Positions 43,901-54,579 of a stretch of 64,000 nucleotides of DNA are shown piece by piece. The stretch's first letter is position 1. Each line of letters opens with the position of its first letter. The position numbers were made by a program, and so were the translations under genes. This DNA is from Euphorbia lathyris. Lineage: Eukaryota; Streptophyta; Magnoliopsida; Malpighiales; Euphorbiaceae. The stretch covers positions 76,165,256-76,229,255 of the forward strand of contig NC_088911.1 of assembly GCF_963576675.1 (NCBI RefSeq), given 5' to 3'. The notes beneath the pieces are model-generated. The model saw nothing but the letters and a program-made list of their open reading frames with translations, made no database searches and was not told the DNA's origin.

Positions 43901-44188
43901 TTGATTGTAATGACGGGTCTTGGACCCGCCATTAGTATTGAGTCGACAGGTTTTAGACCCGTCCACATGCACGTAATGGCGGGTCCAAGACCCGCCACTA
44001 CTATGTTGATGGCGGGTCTATCACCCGCCATCAACAAAATTTCCGTAAATTTTTTTAAATTTCCGAAATTTTTTCAAAAAACTGATTTTTTTTTGCATTT
44101 TTTTTAAAATTTATATATTTAAAGGTTTAAGTTCGATTGTTACCTCGTTTAGGAAGAAATCTTCGTATTCCGGGGTTCTCGGGTCCAT
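40915..44188 (-). pseudogene. MULE transposase: FAR1 DNA-binding - DDE - SWIM-like - OTU fusion
   Basis: Inferred exons: 44144-44188 (MDPRTPEYEDFF), 42344-43701, 41651-42252 and 40915-41549. Domains in order: a FAR1/WRKY-GCM1-type zinc region (KACGCPFRIKV to GKHNHDL), the MULE DDE transposase (STYKTNKYRMPFFEIVGM, VILTDRELGLM, CRVESEHSSLKKWL), a Cys-rich SWIM-like segment (CGCILRTSQQILCACEL), and an OTU-type cysteine protease region (DVEDDGNCGFRVVAD with the Cys codon at 41437-41439, then EHYIRLDL for the His). The first DDE aspartate is replaced by Asn (AAT at 42988-42990). Stops: TAG 43318-43320, TAA 43262-43264, TAG at about 41284. It lies next to the right TIR, as expected for the mobility gene of the element. 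Confidence 0.85.
43740..44040. repeat. Hairpin array near the right end of MULE E
   Basis: At least six short palindromes of the form GGCGGGT-n-ACCCGCC (for example ATGGCGGGTCCGTCACCCGCCAT near 43880, and further ones near 43990 and 44015), plus CAGCGGCTTTCGGAGCCGCTG near 43746. They lie in the first intron of the transposase gene and use the same stem sequence as the array at 18470-18830. Confidence 0.8.
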
Positions 44189-44261
44189 TTTTCCTCTAAT
44201 TTTTGTGTTTGTTTGGAATTGAGAGAAAGAGTTCTATTTTTTTAGGTAAAACAAGGGAAAT

Positions 44262-44323
44262 GGGCAAAAATGGTAAAAACAGGGTGGTAAGTAAGAAAAT
44301 AGAGGCGGTATATAGCAACACCC
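44262..44323 (-). repeat. Right TIR of MULE E
   Basis: Reverse complement of the left TIR (18161-18240). It is followed by four tandem AATTAGA-type words (44324-44350), in which a target duplication could not be recognised. Confidence 0.85.
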
Positions 44324-44750
44324 AATTAGAAATTAGAAATTAGAAATTAGAGGTGGGTTCAAATCAATCCTTTTAAAAAAAATAGAATCCTAAGAGACGT
44401 CAAATTTTAGGGAAAATTATAAATCTAGGTGAAATTGGAGTCTCATTTACATATTTAAACCAATTATCTAACATATTACATATACAGACTATTTATTTAT
44501 GACTTTTTCAAAATGCCTCAATCGTTTCATCTTCCTCTCTTTCTTTCTGTTTATTGTGCAAACCGGTGGCATTGTTTCATCATCCTATTTCTTCTTCCTC
44601 TACTTGTTTCTCTCTTTTAGTGCGAATTGAAGGCATTGTTCTTCATCTTCCTGTTTCTTCTTCCTCTTTTTGTTTCTTTCTTCTTATGCAAATCGAAGGC
44701 ATCGTTCTTCATCATTCTTCTGCATTTATCATATGTTTATTGTCGATTTT

Positions 44751-45290
44751 AATGGCAAAAGGTAGAAAAAAGGTAAGTATCTACTATATTTTTGCGTCCA
44801 TCTTTCTCTCTTTCTAGAAAATAACTTCGCATAACAAGTTTCCTTCGCATTTTGCAAAAACTGCGAAGCAAACTCATTCACTGAAGTAGTATTTGCTCGA
44901 GAAAATGACTTTGTAGAATGAGTTTGCTTCGTAGTTTTTGCAAAATGCGAAGCAAACTCATCCACTAAAGTAGTATTTTCTCTAGAAAATGACTTCACAT
45001 AATGAGTTTGCTTCGCAGTTTTCAAAATGCGAAACAAACTCATACTTGTCAGGTTGTATTTACCTTCACAGGCTTTGCAGTTTTGCTTACTATGAAGCGT
45101 TTCTTTCAGTATTTCCATAAAATAACATAATTTTTTGTAAAGGTTAAATACGAAGGCATCAAATTCAAGTATCCGTTAAGCTTGAATACAAAGGCATCAA
45201 TCAGAGTGAGGGGTGATTGGCATGTGAAGAAGAAAGTGAAGACCAAATTAACTAGAGAGCAAATATTGTCTTTTTGGGTATAGGGTTTAC
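44751..45290 (+). pseudogene. Possible captured exon fragments of unidentified origin
   Basis: ATGGCAAAAGGTAGAAAAAAG followed by GTAAGT at 44751-44777 looks like a short first exon and donor. A later open stretch at about 45140-45280 reads KYEGIKFKYPLSLNTKASI and then VRGDWHVKKKVKTKLTREQI. I do not recognise the protein. The position inside a Pack-MULE suggests captured host exons. Confidence 0.35.
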
Positions 45291-45291
45291 T

Positions 45292-45411
45292 GTAGTACAC
45301 TGGTGCTCATGACATTGTTGGAAGGCATACCCCTGGTACATTCACTAATCAGCTTCAAATTTCCTTCAATGAGCCTCGTGTACTTACTGACCCAATAACT
45401 GATCACCAGAC
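45292..45411 (+). pseudogene. Captured fragment of 40S ribosomal protein SA (RPSA)
   Basis: Forty codons read [20 protein letters not shown] followed by [18 protein letters not shown]. This matches the conserved middle of ribosomal protein SA (p40), with small changes and a short deletion after PRVL. The stretch ends at DHQ, a likely exon boundary of the source gene. It is a gene piece carried by the MULE, not a functional ribosomal gene. Confidence 0.8.
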
Positions 45412-46154
45412 AAGTACTTAGTTTAAGGTTTAGGATTTGAATTATTGTTGCAATCTTGTTGTAAATTTTGATAATGTTTTGTTTTTATGTCGTTTGGTTA
45501 TACATGGTTTTAGAGTTTAGTTGTATTCCAAACGACAACAATGCGACTCTTGTTGAATTACTGTTGCAATCTTGTTATAAATTTTGATAATGTTATGTTT
45601 TGATGTCGTTTGGCTATACATGTTGTTTACTTGTGTATATTTTAGACAAATAACACTCCGCATTTTTCACAAACTGCGAAGGGAAATACTACTTCAGTAC
45701 ATGAATTTGCTTCGCAGTTTGAGAAACTGCAAAGCAAACTCATTCTGCGAAGTAGTTTCCTCTTCGCAGTTTACAAAAAAATGCGAAGTAAAATCATTTG
45801 CGGGAAGTATTATCCTTGGCAAAACGTACAAAATACTAAAGTTGAAATGAGTAAGAATAAAGATTTTACTTCGCATTATCCTGGGCAAATCTTTTGAAGT
45901 ACCACATGATTAAAAACGGAGTGCAACATATGATTTAGCGGTGCCTTTGAATATGCAAACAAAGAAAGAAACGAAGAGAGAAAGAAGAAGGGTATTTTAG
46001 GAAAGTCACAAATAAATAGTTTAGATATATAATGTGTTGGGTAATTGGTCTAGATATATAAATGAATCTCCAATTTGACCTAGTTTTGTAATTTGCCCCA
46101 AATTTTATTACATGAAATTGAACCAAATTCAAAACCGGAACTTAATTATCAAAA

Positions 46155-47724
46155 GGGATAAGGTGCAAAAATACCCTTAACGTTTATAGCCATGAGCAAT
46201 TTTACCCCTAACGTCTAAAATGATGCAATTTTACTCCTAACATTGATAGTGAAAAACAATTTTACTTCTAATATTGAAAAGTTGGATCAATTTCAAACAT
46301 TACTAGTTTTTGACCCGTGCGATGCACAGATTCATCTTACCATATAAATATTAAAAAAAAATCTAATAATTACAATTAATGATATAAATGTGCTATATAA
46401 ATTAAATATTATTATTTTATTTTCACATTTACCTTAAATAATCTTTTTTTTATAGATAAATATAATAATATAATTAAAATTAATATATTATATTATATAT
46501 TATATTTTTTTTATCAGTAAAAAATGAGGAAGTGACACCTCAGCTCCATTGTTACTATTTTATATTATATATAGATTTAAATTATGTAGAACTTTTAGAT
46601 ATAGATATGCAGAGAATTAGAGAGATTTTAGGGATTAATTTAAATTATGTAGAACTCATAGATATAGTACGAATAAAATAATATTTTTATAAATAAATAT
46701 AATAATATAACTAAAGTTAATATATTATATTTTTTATTATATTTTTTATCAGTAAAAAAGGAGGAAGTGACACCTCAGCTCCATCGTTATTGTTTTATAT
46801 TATATATAGATATAGATATGTAGAGAATTAGAGAGATTTTAAGGATTAATTTAAATTATGTAGAACTTTTAGATATAGATATGTAGAGAATTAGAGAGAT
46901 TTTAGGGATTAATTTAAATTATGTAGAACTCTTAGATATAGTACGGATAAAATAATCTTTTTATAAATAAATATAATAATATAATTAAAATTAATATATT
47001 ATATTATGTTTTTTATCAGTAAAAAATGAGGAAGTGACACCTCAGCTCCATCGATACTGTTTTATATTATATATAGATATGCAGAGAATTAGAGAGATTT
47101 TAGTGATTAATTTAAATTATGTAGAACTCTTAGATATAGTAGGGATAAAATAATCTTTTTATAAATAAATATAATAATAATTAAAATTAATATATTATAT
47201 ATTATATTATGTTTTTTATCAGTAAAAAAGGAGGAAGTGACACCCTAGCTCCATCGTTACTGTTTTATATTATATATAGATTATAAAATACAGATGTTTT
47301 GTTCCTTATTATACACCAATTATACGTGTGTTGATTCTAAAAAAAAGATTTCATATTTTTTATGATTTTATAATAGAATTGAAAATTAAAATGTTTAAAT
47401 TTTGGCGAAATATTTGAATTTTTTTTTGTGTGTATTTCATGCAAAAATATAATATATTTTTTTAATTTTTTTTCTCGTTTAATCACATGTTCGTGAACTG
47501 TTACTAATTAATTATAAAATAACGCACACGTGAACGGTAGATGACAAGATTCGTGACCGAGAAAGACAATTTGATGAATTATTTCTCAAATTGATATAAT
47601 TTGTTAATATTAGAGATAAAATTACTCTTAGATGCCAACGTTAAAAAATTTTTATACTATTTTAAATATTAAGGATAAAATTGCTCATGGTTGTAAACTT
47701 TTGAGATATTTTTACACCTTATCT
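46155..47724. mobile_element. MULE-like TIR element with four internal repeats
   Basis: TIRs: GGGATAAGGTGCAAAAATAC with GCCATGAGCAATTTTACCCC on the left; the right end (reverse complement) has GATAAGGTGTAAAAATATC and CCATGAGCAATTTTATCC. Flanks TTATCAAAA (46146-46154) and TTATCAACA (47725-47733) are a probable 9-bp duplication with one mismatch. The interior carries four copies of a 200-260-bp unit; the diagnostic phrase GGAAGTGACACC occurs near 46530, 46764, 47028 and 47234. No coding capacity. Confidence 0.75.
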
Positions 47725-47733
47725 TTATCAACA

Positions 47734-48206
47734 CGGTGAAAATCAGGGATAAAGATGACATTTTTCCGTTGGGGGAATTAAGGCCCATATGTAAGTAAAA
47801 ACCACCTTATCCCACAAACTCTAATTTATAATCCTACGCAACGTGTACATGTGGACACGTGGAACTTCTTATCAACGTAGATTGCCCGGTAGGAAAAAGG
47901 AATCTAAACCGCCTTTTCCCATCCCATGTATATAATAAGTCTTATTACACGCTGAAATGCCTGCCAAGGAACTTTTTTATTTTGTAAACAACCTAACAAA
48001 TAGAAGAATTTTCCAGATCTCAAAATCGAAATCGCAAAATATTTGAAATCAAATTTCATTTTTAAGATCGAAATTCTTGTTACAATGATTTAAAGACCTT
48101 CCAGTTAATTGATTTTTCTTTTTTTTCTTTTATCTTGAATTTGCAATTTGAAGGATCCTGTTAAAGTTTTTCCTCAATCTCTAGGGTTTCTGGGGTTTCT
48201 CCGATA
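47734..48206 (+). promoter_or_regulatory. Upstream region and 5' UTR of the 48207 gene
   Basis: A non-repetitive stretch between the preceding TE and the ATG. ATGTATATAATAAGTC near 47926 is a plausible TATA box, followed by an A-rich and pyrimidine-rich leader. The transcription start is not determined. Confidence 0.4.
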
Positions 48207-49829
48207 ATGAACGATCAGTCGCAGATGATGAATCCGGCACAGATGATGAGTCAGGCACAGATGATTATGAATCCGGTTCAGCCACAAATGTTGAATCAAA
48301 ACCCGGCGGTTCTGGTTCAATCTCAAGCTATGAATCAACCTTCTCTGCCCCAGGTGTTGAATCCTAAGTCTCAGTCTCAGATGATGAGTCATAGTGGAGG
48401 AATCAACCAGCAGCAACAACAGCAGCAGCCTCCTTTGATGATGATGAATCAGAGAAGCTATAAGCCATGGCCGCTACAGCAGCAGTCTTCGATGGATCCA
48501 AATAAGAAGTTTCAGAATCAACAAAATCCCTTGAAGTTCAATAATAATGTTAATACTAACTTTGTTCCGTCAAAGCCTAGAAGCAACAAGAACTGGAAAG
48601 GCAAAAGTATCAACAACAAAGACCAGAGGAGAATGCCTTTGGAAATGCCCATGCCTCCTAATAACCCCAACATAATCAACCCCGCTTTAGCCATCGGAGG
48701 TCCTAGTGTTGCAGGAGGCTACAAGCCTCCTAGCCTGAATGATTTACAAACACAAAATCGAATGAAAGCTCGTAAATACTATCATCCGAAGAAAAAGTAC
48801 AACAATAGGTTTGCTCCTTATGCGCCACGAAACACAACTTCTTTCATCATACGTGCTAAAAAGGCCGGAGGTATTGCTTCCTTGGTGTCCCCTTGTCCAG
48901 TGACCCCTGCTGTATTGCCTACGCCGATGTTTTCACCCTCACGAGAGGTACTGGGTGACATGGCAAAAGAAGAGTGGGGTGTTGATGGTTATGGATCGAT
49001 GAAAGGTCTGATAAGACTAAGATCCCCTGGGAACGGTCACGATGATGACGATGAAGAGGAAGGAAACGGGTCTAGTGAGAGTGATGTGGAGGAGCATGTT
49101 GAGGTTGAAAGGAGATTAGATCATGATTTGAGTAGGTTTGAGATGATATACCCAAATTATGGAGGTGTTGGTGTTGATTATAGTTATAATAATGTATTGG
49201 AGAATAGAGTAGATGATCAGGATAGCCATATAGCACAGCTTGAGGAAGAGAATTTGACTTTGAAGGAGAGGTTGTTTTTGATGGAGAGAGAGTTAGGGGA
49301 TTTAAGGAGGAGGATGCAGTTCTTGGAGAGGCAGCAAGGTCAGGGTAGCAGTGCTATGCCTGTGGAATATGTCAATGAGGAGGTTGTTGAAAATGTTTCA
49401 GAGAATGATGAGAATGAAAGTGATGGAGGTTCTGATGTTGGTGCAACTGGTGATGAGAATAATGATGGATTGATGGAGTATGTCGGTGCAAATTTAGAAG
49501 GTACAAAAGCTAGCAATGACGTTAAGGTGGGTCATGATATACATATGGAAGAGATCATACCAAATCATGAAGAAATAGTGAAGGGCGGACCCAAAAATGA
49601 GAATGCAGGAAGTGAGTTTGAAGTGAAAGATGAAGTGATTGTAGTGGAGGATGAATCTAGAGGTGAAGAAATCAGAGATGAGGTTTTGGTGGAAAATGTA
49701 ACTCTAAAAGAGGAATTGGTGAAGCCTGATGGTCCGGAAAATATAACCATTCAAGACAAGTTAGCTGGAGACAAGGATGTCAGGAATGAAGAAACGAACT
49801 TAGAGAAGAGCATTTGCAGCGGTGACTAA
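48207..49829 (+). CDS. Conserved plant protein of unknown function (Gln/Met-rich, coiled coil, acidic tail)
   Basis: An intact 540-residue single-exon ORF, the only convincing host gene. Residues 1-105 are rich in Gln, Met and Asn with QAQMM-like repeats and a Q run at 68-74. Residues 171-275 look like the conserved core: basic KARKYYHPKKKYNNRFAPYA, then SFIIRAKKAGGIASLVSPCP, TPMFSPSREVLGDMAKEEWG and GYGSMKGLIRLRSP. An acidic DDDDEEE stretch follows. Residues 342-376 form a heptad-like coiled coil (AQLEEENLTLKERLFLMERE). The tail (390-540) is acidic. No enzyme motif, signal peptide or membrane segment. The composition suggests a nuclear or RNA-associated scaffold, but that is a guess. Confidence 0.88.
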   Translation: MNDQSQMMNPAQMMSQAQMIMNPVQPQMLNQNPAVLVQSQAMNQPSLPQVLNPKSQSQMMSHSGGINQQQQQQQPPLMMMNQRSYKPWPLQQQSSMDPNKKFQNQQNPLKFNNNVNTNFVPSKPRSNKNWKGKSINNKDQRRMPLEMPMPPNNPNIINPALAIGGPSVAGGYKPPSLNDLQTQNRMKARKYYHPKKKYNNRFAPYAPRNTTSFIIRAKKAGGIASLVSPCPVTPAVLPTPMFSPSREVLGDMAKEEWGVDGYGSMKGLIRLRSPGNGHDDDDEEEGNGSSESDVEEHVEVERRLDHDLSRFEMIYPNYGGVGVDYSYNNVLENRVDDQDSHIAQLEEENLTLKERLFLMERELGDLRRRMQFLERQQGQGSSAMPVEYVNEEVVENVSENDENESDGGSDVGATGDENNDGLMEYVGANLEGTKASNDVKVGHDIHMEEIIPNHEEIVKGGPKNENAGSEFEVKDEVIVVEDESRGEEIRDEVLVENVTLKEELVKPDGPENITIQDKLAGDKDVRNEETNLEKSICSGD

Positions 49830-51641
49830 TCTAAATGTCCCGCGTTAATGTAAGTCTCTTCTCTGAATAAATAGAACATTTTGCTTATTTTGCACTATGG
49901 ATAGATGGTGCTTTGTGTAGATTAGTTTGTTTAGTTTCTGTTAATGCTTTTATATTTTGTTGGTTGAGGGAACACAAGGAAGAACAGACTTGTTCTCTTT
50001 ATTTTCCCCTGATTTCGCTTAACAAAATATAAGAGATAGCTTGTTAGTTCTCTCTCTTTTTAATATTTTCTGAGGCTTTTTAGGGGGGAGTTGTTAGTTG
50101 TAGGGTGTTTCTAGGTGGGGTTGGGAGTTTGTTTCAAGGCTCATTATGTTAAAAGCATAAATCTGTATGTAGTAGGAATTGATTTCTTTTATGTTTGATT
50201 ACAACCCTGAATGCTAAAGCTTTTAACTCCGATGTATGGGCATTTATTGTCTAATGTTCAAGCTTTCTTTTGTAATTTGATAATTCTGACTCATACTAGT
50301 ATTTTTCAAATATCATCGTTAATGATTGTTTTACTATGGATTGTACTGAGTAGTGCTCTTTTCTCTCCTTCTGCATCTATATTTAGCTTTTATTTACATT
50401 TTTGTTTTCATTTTGTCAAGTGACTTTCTCTCCATGTGCTATTCTGGATAAATTTTGATGTTCTTTGTGGTAGTTTCTCAATGGAACTTGAACAGTTATC
50501 ATGAAGGACTCTTTCTCCAATATACATGTAAGCCGTTTTAACCTGTCTGGATTCTTTATTATTGAATGATCATATGAATAATTGAGGTGTAAGTTTACTA
50601 TGTCATTCAGGTTTCAGATATGAACTGAGGGCGAACACTGTGATGGCCCCTGTTTCTGAATAGTGGGATGAGAAATTTATCCGACTATACTTTTGAGTAT
50701 TACTTCGTAAATATTATTACATGTCGATTTTTCCTTTACAAACTTTCACTGAGGACATTGGTCAGCTTATTATGGTTGCCATCTGTTTTTTTAGAGATGC
50801 TGTGAGGTATGCATTATATTATGGAACCATTGGAAGAGGAAAATTCCTATCTAGAATGGTATCTATATCCAAGTTTGTTACACATTCATTAAATTTCCTG
50901 CAATGTATCACTGGTTATCAGATTGCAGTTTATGAGGTAGAAATGAACAGGAAGTGCACTTTGTTTCTTTGAGGTTCAAGATCTTGTAGTTTGTGTTGGA
51001 ATTAGTCTTAGGTTGCAAGATGGGTTGTGTTGGTTGTGAATGTGATACTAATGACAGACTAACTTTCAACAGTTATTTTACTTGAATGGTTGGCTGATCA
51101 TAATCTGAATTTGTGTTTTGCAAATTTGGGTGGTCTCTCTGTTGCTTGGACTTGGCAATTCCATGATTCTTGTGTTGGCAGGAAGCAACGGTTAAATTTC
51201 CTTCTTGGGGGCATCTCTTTACGCTTCTTTCATCTTCAGAAGCAGTTGTGCTCCTAAGAAAAAGATGTCATATTAAAAAAAAGAATGGTACTTAAGGACT
51301 TAAGGGAGATATTATTGCGTTCTTAGTTAGTCACCTCAATTGGCCTATAATATATAACTGAACTGCCTTGTGTGATTTTCTGAGTTTTCTGCAGATCAGA
51401 GAGGTAAGAACATAAATTTCTTCACAATGTTGGTGGAAGGAAGCACTGGCGCTTAGTTTGAGAGGAACAGAGAACGGATGTGTTTTCTAGCCGTCTTTTC
51501 ATTCTACCCTCATTCTTCCCGACTCATTTTTTCTTGACTCTTAATTTACATTCAGAGTTCTTACAATTACTTTCTGCAGAGAGAAATAATTATGTAGTCA
51601 TTTAGCTATTTCTTATCTTATTAGTATTAATTAATATGTCA
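49830..51641. other. 3' UTR and intergenic sequence downstream of the 48207 gene
   Basis: Non-repetitive, T-rich on the plus strand, with short ORFs only (50211-50423, 50721-50972) that show no protein features. The first few hundred bases are probably 3' UTR; the end of the transcript cannot be placed. Confidence 0.4.
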
Positions 51642-51658
51642 TAGTTTGTAGTAGGGAA

Positions 51659-51742
51659 GGTTTGCCCCCAGTACACCCTTGTGGTGGGATCCCTCCTCGA
51701 ACCCTCGCTCAGCGGGGACGTGTAGTGCGACCGGGCGCCTTT
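51659..51742 (+). mobile_element. Short SINE remnant with 17-bp target duplication
   Basis: An 84-bp insert (GGTTTGCCCCCAGTACACCC to GACCGGGCGCCTT) flanked by perfect copies of TAGTTTGTAGTAGGGAA at 51642-51658 and 51743-51759. A long TSD with a short GC-rich body resembling the 3' half of plant tRNA-derived SINEs fits a 5'-truncated SINE. Confidence 0.65.
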
Positions 51743-51836
51743 TAGTTTGTAGTAGGGAAAATTACACAGAAATTCATATTTCAAAAACTATTTATAACTA
51801 TGTTATAATGTCAAACTAGTAAAATCAGTACTTTTA

Positions 51837-52937
51837 GAGGGCGTTTGGTTCACAAGGGGTAAGGGAAAAGGAATCAAGAAAGGGAAACTAAAGGAAATGA
51901 AAGGAATAAGCATTCATACCCCTATGTATTTGGATATGTTTAGGAAATGGAATGCAATTCCACCTCATTCCCTTTGTGGATGTTTGATTCAAATAGGGAA
52001 TCAAAACTATTTTTTTTAACTTCATATATAATAAAAAAAAAATTCAACTTTTTTACTATAGTTTCCGTAAAACGTGGAATAACTTCATATATAATCCCAA
52101 ACAATCCAAAACGTCACTCACTTGCTACCCTTATTGATAATAAAATAAAGTTCATAAAAGTTAAAATTTAAACTTAACAAAGATCATATTCTAAGCATAA
52201 TACTTTATCATCGGAAAGAGTTTAAGCATCTTCATTGTTCTTTTCACCAAGAAAATCTTTGACAACAATTTTTATATATACATGCCTCTATTAATAAAAT
52301 ATAAGAATTAAAATCAAAAGATAATGAAATAGAGGAAACTGAAATAAAATTAATCAAAGAAAATACATAAACATTATATTTAAAAAGAAAATAATTATTT
52401 TAAAATAATTAAAAATAAATATTAAAACTGAATAATATGATAAAAGAAAAAAATTTGGTCAAAATTATTTTTTAGGGTAAAAAAGTAAAAATAAATAAGT
52501 ATAAGGATCAAAAGTGAAATTAATCTAGTGATAAAAAAATATAAATAAATAAATATAAGGATTAAACAAAAATAAAAAAAAAAAATTTAGTCAAAAATAT
52601 TTTTTGAGTAAAAAAATTAAAAATATATAACGAAAATGAAATTAATCGAAAGATAAAGAAATGTAAAAATAAAAAAATATAGAGACCAAAATAAAAATAA
52701 AATAGAGAGTAAAGTAGAATTTTATAAGGAGTGTAGAAGTTTAAGTTAGAAAGAGAGGGGGAAAGGGAATAGAAAACCTTAGGAGGGAGTGGGGAATGAG
52801 TTAGAGGAGTTAGGGGTAAACCCAAAACTAAAAAAGAGCAAAGGGAATCATTGAATTAACAAAACAAACACCAATAAAGGGAATGAAGCCTCCCGTTTCC
52901 CTTACCCTTTCCTGAAACTCCCAAACCAAACGCCCCC
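51837..52937. mobile_element. PIF/Harbinger-like non-autonomous DNA transposon
   Basis: The ends GAGGGCGTTTGGTT and (reverse complement) GGGGGCGTTTGGTT lie inside TTA at 51834-51836 and 52938-52940. A 3-bp TTA duplication and this TIR type suggest PIF/Harbinger. Subterminal GGTAAGGGAAA words are shared by both ends. The 1.1-kb interior is AT-rich and non-coding. Confidence 0.75.
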
Positions 52938-53165
52938 TTAATATATTTTAAGGATTAGAATTTATAAATTAGAAGACTAAAATATGTTTTCTAGGATTTA
53001 TATTTATGATTTATGAATTAGAGTCTAGAATTTTTAAATTATAGTGTAAAATCATAATATGTAGAGGATAATGACATATTAAAAATTAAGTTTGGTGATA
53101 TGAATTAGTTGTAATTTTATACTTAATTATGATATTCGTGTATTTGACCTGTAGTAGTATGCATA

Positions 53166-53612
53166 AAGGTTTATTTGGCCCATGGGGTTTCTAAAATTTT
53201 GTCATTTGCTTTCTGGGGTATTTCCGTATGTGCCATTTGATCCCGTTTGGATGAAAAGTTAATCGATTTGTTAATTCTTTCTACGTGTGATGAATTTTTG
53301 TATGTTTTAATTATTATTTTTTCTTCCATATAGATTTAATAGGTGGATAAGTAAGAAAAAAAATTATTCTTTTATTTATCCGGGGAAAAAATTAAAACAA
53401 CTGCTTTATGTATACATCACATGTTAAAAATTGTGTGAACGTCGATTAATTGATAAATCAAATAATTTTTCATTCAAAATGGATTAAATGTTATCTATTA
53501 AAAGAACATCTATTAGAAAAACTCAGGGATAAATGTTACCAAATATAGGGATAAATGTTACCAAATATATGAAGTAAATGACAAAATTTTGGATAGTTCC
53601 CGAATAGGCTTC
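53166..53612. repeat. Possible MITE (about 450 bp)
   Basis: The ends share CYAAAATTTTGTCATTTRCTT in inverted orientation (left near 53190, right near 53585), and the interior also shows inverted similarity. GGGATAAATGTTACCAAATATA is repeated in tandem near 53528-53570. Boundaries and target duplication not resolved. Confidence 0.45.
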
Positions 53613-54569
53613 AATCCTTTGTAATCCATATTTACTTTCGTATTCTTGCAACCTTGTTTATCTTAACACAAATTTTTATTGTCAACAATCAATCAAATGA
53701 AATTGATTTTTGCTCAGTTGATTATTGATTTCCCTTAATTCAGGATAACACAATCGCTCTGATCGAATTATAAGTACTTTGATACTATCTCGTGGTAGTA
53801 TATATTGATAGAATACGTAGAACACAAAACTAGCTGGGCTAAAAGATAATTTAAAATTAGATCTTCATTATCTAAAGGAACTTGAGACATTATTGAAATT
53901 GAAAAAGTGATTCAATAATGAAACTTTCCTGAAGTTATTTTTGTTCTTTCATTCCATCGCAAATCCTCTTGAAGTACATTGAGCGCTCAGTAATGAATCT
54001 GTTATTAAACTGCTAATGAATGGCTCAATGTATGGAAAATTAAAATTTAGAGATTTAACCTTCAAATCTAAAATCTTAAAATGTGGAGTTTGAGGATATA
54101 ATCCTTAAAATCTTAGTAGTTTAAGAGTTTAATTATATACTTTGATATTCTTTACTTATTTTATCAAAAAAAAATTATATACTTTGATATTCTTTACTTT
54201 ATCATCTTATTTTTTTTCAAACGATAATAAATAATTATTTTTTTTTAATTTTTTTTTAATTTTAAACACGTGCGTTCATTGAAGATGATCTTGTGGTTCG
54301 AATTTTAAACAATGCCATTTAAATTAATTTATTATGGTTAGTCTATAATTAAGCCCTTTTAATTTTACAGTTTTTTTGTGGTTGAGTCTATAATTAAGCC
54401 TTTTTTATTATTTATTTTTTCAGATGAAGTCCTTTAAGTTTGAATGTTTAATTTTTAAAATCTTAATAGTTCATGGGGTGTAACCATATAAGCCAAAATA
54501 TTATTTATTTAATCATTTTATTAATTTTAAACTGTAGTAAATAATTAATTAAACTTAATGAAAGTCATT
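53613..54569. other. AT-rich intergenic stretch
   Basis: No gene or clear element. TATACTTTGATATTCTTTACTT is duplicated in near tandem at about 54137-54200. Confidence 0.4.
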
Positions 54570-54579
54570 CAAGTGTGCA

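Larger units (their letters stand above)
18161..44323. mobile_element. Mutator-like element E carrying PMD and FAR1/MULE-OTU genes, split by a Tat retrotransposon
   Basis: The left end GTGGGTTGCTATATATCGCC (18161) and the reverse complement of the right end GGGTGTTGCTATATACCGCC (44323) form TIRs that align for about 60 bp. Next to each end lies an array of GGCGGGT/ACCCGCC hairpins. Two convergent genes fill the interior: a PMD gene near the left end (+) and a transposase gene near the right end (-). Subtracting the inserted retrotransposon leaves about 6.4 kb, a normal size for an autonomous MULE. No clean 9-bp target duplication is visible, and both genes carry stops, so it is an old, dead copy. 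Confidence 0.85.
44410..46098. mobile_element. Non-autonomous MULE (Pack-MULE type) with 9-bp target duplication
   Basis: TIRs of about 110 bp: left GGGAAAATTATAAATCTAGG, right (reverse complement) GGGCAAATTACAAAACTAGG, with similarity continuing through AAATTGGAG and TATTTATTTRTGACTTT. The flanks are CAAATTTTA at 44401-44409 and 46099-46107, a perfect 9-bp duplication typical of Mutator-like elements. No transposase. The interior holds a three-fold repeat of CTTCATC-rich sequence (44570-44730), alternating direct and inverted copies of GCGAAGCAAACTCAT (44840-45060, 45660-45800) and captured gene sequence. Confidence 0.88.

Noticed and set aside
50721..50972. 83-aa ORF downstream of the host gene
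   Set aside because: It has no domain, no upstream signals and ordinary intergenic composition.
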